Of a DNA stretch of 64,000 nt, positions 61,269-64,000 are shown one piece after another. The stretch is from the NCBI GenBank assembly GCA_963778375.1, contig CAVZTX010000002.1, positions 124,001 through 188,000 of the forward strand. Direction: 5' to 3'. A program made the position numbers and the translations under genes. The stretch comes from CAVZTX01 sp963778375 (GTDB taxonomy: Bacteria; Chloroflexota; Ktedonobacteria; Ktedonobacterales; Ktedonobacteraceae). The notes under the pieces were generated by a model that worked only from the letters and a program-made list of their open reading frames with translations, did not search any database and was not told where the DNA came from. Each line of letters opens with the position of its first letter. Positions within the stretch are counted from its first letter, which is position 1.

Positions 61269-62282
61269 ATGAGTTCAATGTCAAGCATCCGTGAAGTGGC
61301 AAAGCGTGCAGGCGTTTCGCTTGGAACCGTATCGAACGTACTCAATCGACCCGAAATAGTCGCTGAGGAGACACGACGACGAGTGCAGATAGCCATCGAG
61401 GAAATTGGCTTCGTTCCCAATGGATCGGCACGCCAGTTACGCGTTGGCCGCAGCCAGCACATTGGCCTCGTCGTGCTTGATGTCGCCAACCCTTTTTTCA
61501 CTGAGGTTGCGCGTGGCGTTGAGGACCTGGCTAACCAGGCCGGCTATGTCGTTATTCTTTGCAACTCAGACGACTCAGTGGAAAAGGAAAACAACTACCT
61601 GCAAGTGCTCGAGCAGCAGCGCACTCAAGGGGTGTTGATTACACCGGTACAGAGTGATGCCAGTTACCTGCAGCGCTTTCGCGAGCGCGGCATTGCCGTC
61701 GTGTTACTTGATCGTCCCAGTCGCATCAAGGACCTTTGCTCGGTCGCCGTCGACGATGTACGAGGCGGCGAACTCGCTGCCGCTCACCTTCTTGAACAGG
61801 GACACCAGCGCATCGCATTTGTACACGGCCCCCTCAGTATCCGCCAGATTGCAGACCGCCGACGTGGAGTGCTCAAGGCGATAAAAGCCGCCGGTCTTAA
61901 TCCCGACCATGCCCTTGTCGATATCAGCACCCCGGCTCAAACCGCTCGCGAGGGCGAACAGAGCGTAGAAAAGCTCTTGAGCGCCACGATAAAACCTACC
62001 GCTGTCTTTTGTGCCAACGATCTCCTTGCGCTCGGAGTGATGCGTGCTCTCATCAAGCGTGGCATCTCCATCCCTCGTGATATGGCCCTGGTCGGTTACG
62101 ATGATGTTGAGTTCGCGGGCGTCCTTTCCACCCCACTCACCTCAATTCGACAACCCAAATACGAACTGGGACGAACAGCCGCCGAACTTCTTCTCGACGA
62201 GGCCAATAATCCCGCCACTCACCAACACCAGCACATTATCTACCAGCCTGAACTGATCGTGAGAGAGTCAAGCCTCTCTTAA
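61269..62282 (+). CDS. LacI-family transcriptional regulator of the rhamnose operon
   Basis: 337 residues from ATG 61269 (a second ATG at 61278 is equally possible). The helix-turn-helix reads SIREVAKRAGVSLGTVSNVLNRP with the hinge helix GSARQLRVGRSQHIG, then a sugar-binding domain (NPFFTEVARGVEDLA, TAVFCANDLLALGVMRAL). It is divergent from rhaT and the intergenic region holds two LacI-type palindromes, so it almost certainly represses that operon, with rhamnose or a phosphorylated intermediate as inducer by inference. The gene may also control the downstream symporter pair. Confidence 0.9.
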   Translation: MSSMSSIREVAKRAGVSLGTVSNVLNRPEIVAEETRRRVQIAIEEIGFVPNGSARQLRVGRSQHIGLVVLDVANPFFTEVARGVEDLANQAGYVVILCNSDDSVEKENNYLQVLEQQRTQGVLITPVQSDASYLQRFRERGIAVVLLDRPSRIKDLCSVAVDDVRGGELAAAHLLEQGHQRIAFVHGPLSIRQIADRRRGVLKAIKAAGLNPDHALVDISTPAQTAREGEQSVEKLLSATIKPTAVFCANDLLALGVMRALIKRGISIPRDMALVGYDDVEFAGVLSTPLTSIRQPKYELGRTAAELLLDEANNPATHQHQHIIYQPELIVRESSLS

Positions 62283-62529
62283 AACGGCTCAAATTACAAA
62301 CAGCCCCGCTTGCATTGCTGAACCATTTGCTATATTATTGAACCATAGCAAACTTCTAGCACACACCTGTATATGCTACTTCGTGTCGCTCAAACGTATC
62401 CAAATTGGGATGTTTTATGAGATGGCACTTCCTCATATAGCATCCCTAACGAAGGGAGGTGTTTCGGATTTCTAAACCGAGTGCCCTTCAACATTCCCAG
62501 TCATTATCCAACACGCAAAGGAGGAAATT

Positions 62530-62730
62530 ATGCTCAGTCGTCCCCAGAGAAGAGGCCGATCGTGGCTCCTTCTACTCCTACTCATCCCGTTCATCGCCAT
62601 GCTCTGGCCACCTTTCTACAATTTCACCAACCCGACGTTCATAGGCATCCCGTTCTTCTACTGGTTCCAACTACTCTGGATCATCATTACTGCTCTGTTA
62701 ATGGCAGTGATCTACTTTCTAGGAGCCTGA
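62530..62730 (+). CDS. DUF3311 small membrane protein
   Basis: 66 residues: a short basic start, helix LLLLLLIPFIAMLWPPFYNF, then FIGIPFFYWFQLLWIIITALL. This is the DUF3311 layout, a small partner encoded just before monocarboxylate-type sodium:solute symporters. AAAGGAGGA lies just before the ATG. The symporter follows after 105 bp. Confidence 0.9.
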   Translation: MLSRPQRRGRSWLLLLLLIPFIAMLWPPFYNFTNPTFIGIPFFYWFQLLWIIITALLMAVIYFLGA

Positions 62731-62835
62731 CAAGCTCAACGTAGTCCATCAGCCATACGGCCTTATGGCAACGCTTCATGCAAGCCATTGGAGTTGAACA
62801 AAGATTACATCCTTTAAGGAGGGAGGCAGTCATCG

Positions 62836-64000
62836 ATGAAGTTTAACCTGGTAGCATTCATCGTCTTCATCGTGTTTTTTATTCTCATAACGGTGCTTGG
62901 TTTCGTAGCGGCTCGCTGGCGGCGAGGTGACCTTAACCTGCTCGATGAGTGGGGATTGGCGGGACGGCGCTTTGGCACAGTCGTAACCTGGTTCCTGCTG
63001 GGTGGCGACCTCTACACCGCCTACACTTTTGTTGCCGTACCCGGAGCCGTCTTCTTACAAGGAGCTCTTGGCTTCTTTGCCGTTCCCTACACTATCCTCG
63101 TATACCCAATTATCTTCATCCTGATGCCCAAGTTCTGGTCAGTATGTAAGCAGCATGGGTATGTCACCGCCTCCGACTTTGTGCGTGGTCGCTTCGGCAG
63201 TGGCGGTCTGGCCTTAGCAGTAGCCCTTACCGGTATCCTTGCAACAATGCCTTACATTGCGCTTCAGTTGTTTGGCATTCAGGTCTCCATTGCCCAGTTA
63301 GGTTTCCCCGTCGAGATCTCACTAATCGTAGCCTTTCTCATCCTGGCCGCTTACACCTACACAAGCGGACTACGTGCACCTGCCATGATTGCATTGGTCA
63401 AAGATGTCATGGTTTTGACCGTAGTACTCGTGGCAATTATCTACATCCCGACCCAACTCGGTGGGTTTGGTCATATCTTTTCAACTGCAATCGCATATCA
63501 AAAGGTGCATAACCCAAAGTTCCACGCGCTCCTGACTCCAGCGCAGCTTGTGGCATTTAGCACATTAGCCTTTGGATCGGCATTCGCCTTGTTCTTGTAC
63601 CCTCATTCGATTACCGGCACCTTAAGTAGCAACAGCCGTGAAGTGATCAAGCGAAACACCGCGCTCCTCCCCATCTATTCGCTCATGCTTGGTCTACTCG
63701 CTCTGCTCGGCTTCATGGCACTTGCCCTACCGCATCCACCAGCTTCTAGCAACAACGCCGTTCCAACATTGATTTCGACGATGTTCCCCTCCTGGTTTGC
63801 AGGTTTCGCCTTTGCCGCCATCTCCATCGGAGCACTAGTACCTGCTGCCGTTATGTCCATTGCTGCGGCTAACCTCTTCACGAGGAACATTTACAAGGAG
63901 TACTTCCACAGGAATGCCTCCGACCGTGAAGAAGCCAATGTCGCAAAGATCACCTCTCTGGTAGTCAAGGTTGGAGCGCTGTTTTTCATTCTCTTCCTTC
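62836..64000 (+). CDS. Sodium:solute symporter, monocarboxylate type (partial)
   Basis: 388 residues are visible; the C-terminus is beyond the window. The SSS fold starts LVAFIVFIVFFILITVLGFVAARW, then DEWGLAGRRFGTVVTWFLLGGDLYTAYTF, VTASDFVRGRFGSGGLA and ALFLYPHSITGTLSSNSR. With DUF3311 upstream it resembles the MctP-like transporters of lactate, pyruvate and related acids. A position next to the rhamnose-lactate operon makes lactate or pyruvate exchange plausible, which is inference. AAGGAGG precedes the ATG. Confidence 0.88.
   Translation, partial: MKFNLVAFIVFIVFFILITVLGFVAARWRRGDLNLLDEWGLAGRRFGTVVTWFLLGGDLYTAYTFVAVPGAVFLQGALGFFAVPYTILVYPIIFILMPKFWSVCKQHGYVTASDFVRGRFGSGGLALAVALTGILATMPYIALQLFGIQVSIAQLGFPVEISLIVAFLILAAYTYTSGLRAPAMIALVKDVMVLTVVLVAIIYIPTQLGGFGHIFSTAIAYQKVHNPKFHALLTPAQLVAFSTLAFGSAFALFLYPHSITGTLSSNSREVIKRNTALLPIYSLMLGLLALLGFMALALPHPPASSNNAVPTLISTMFPSWFAGFAFAAISIGALVPAAVMSIAAANLFTRNIYKEYFHRNASDREEANVAKITSLVVKVGALFFILFL

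Overview
The window looks like chromosome of a Chloroflexota bacterium, most likely a member of the Ktedonobacteria. This is inferred from the gene mix, not from a marker gene: MEP-pathway ispE, four tandem family-9 glycosyltransferases, a non-dcw ftsZ with a long N-terminal extension, KGG-repeat stress protein, a fused RhaEW-type rhamnose enzyme, Tat/lipobox solute-binding protein, and many GC-rich dispersed repeats. There are no phage genes, no recognisable transposase and no CRISPR array.

Layout. 1-9.9 kb: a partial PIG-L deacetylase and a TIM-barrel hydrolase-like protein (minus), then ispE, a tiny zinc-ribbon protein and a four-gene GT9 run (plus), then a radical SAM gene and a partner (minus). 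10.3-23.3 kb: housekeeping and singletons: a flavin amine oxidase, a membrane protein, tRNA-Arg(UCG), a frameshifted MFS transporter, a methyltransferase, LOG protein, response regulator, ftsZ, KGG protein, larB, a lipoprotein, mutM, Uma2 nuclease and a DUF3267 zincin. 23.9-33.9 kb: a minus-strand sulfated-glycan locus with two ABC permeases, a solute-binding lipoprotein, three Cys-type sulfatases and the anaerobic sulfatase-maturating enzyme. 34.2-47.8 kb: an APH-like phosphotransferase, a decayed GNAT gene, a pseudokinase, a 1331-residue Asp-box surface protein, two alpha/beta hydrolases (one fused to a membrane domain), a two-component system, and a P-loop kinase with a broken second copy of its C-terminus. 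47.9-61 kb: a long minus-strand L-rhamnose operon. 61.2 kb to the end: its LacI-type regulator, then a DUF3311 / sodium:solute symporter pair cut by the window edge.

How the parts work together. The rhamnose cluster is close to a complete pathway on one strand: ABC import (RhaT, RhaP, RhaQ, RhaS), mutarotase, isomerase, kinase, and a fused aldolase/dehydrogenase giving DHAP plus lactate; then the iron-sulfur LutABC complex oxidises that lactate to pyruvate. A sigma-A promoter (TTGACA-17-TATACT) drives it, with a perfect GAAACGTTTC-centred palindrome on the start site and a second one 86 bp downstream, next to the divergent LacI-family gene. The sulfatase locus pairs three enzymes needing Cys-to-formylglycine conversion with the maturase that does it, plus a carbohydrate importer.

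The least explained signals are small. Two ~110 bp elements (14225-14331 and 16862-16977) share 11-bp inverted ends and an interior of 9-bp repeats that reads as a CxxC peptide; they differ in length by exactly one 9-bp unit, and each sits just upstream of a good promoter. A family of GC-rich repeats ending in GTAGGGG/CCCCTAC occurs between genes and also appears, in frame, inside at least three proteins (the maturase, an ABC permease and the pseudokinase).
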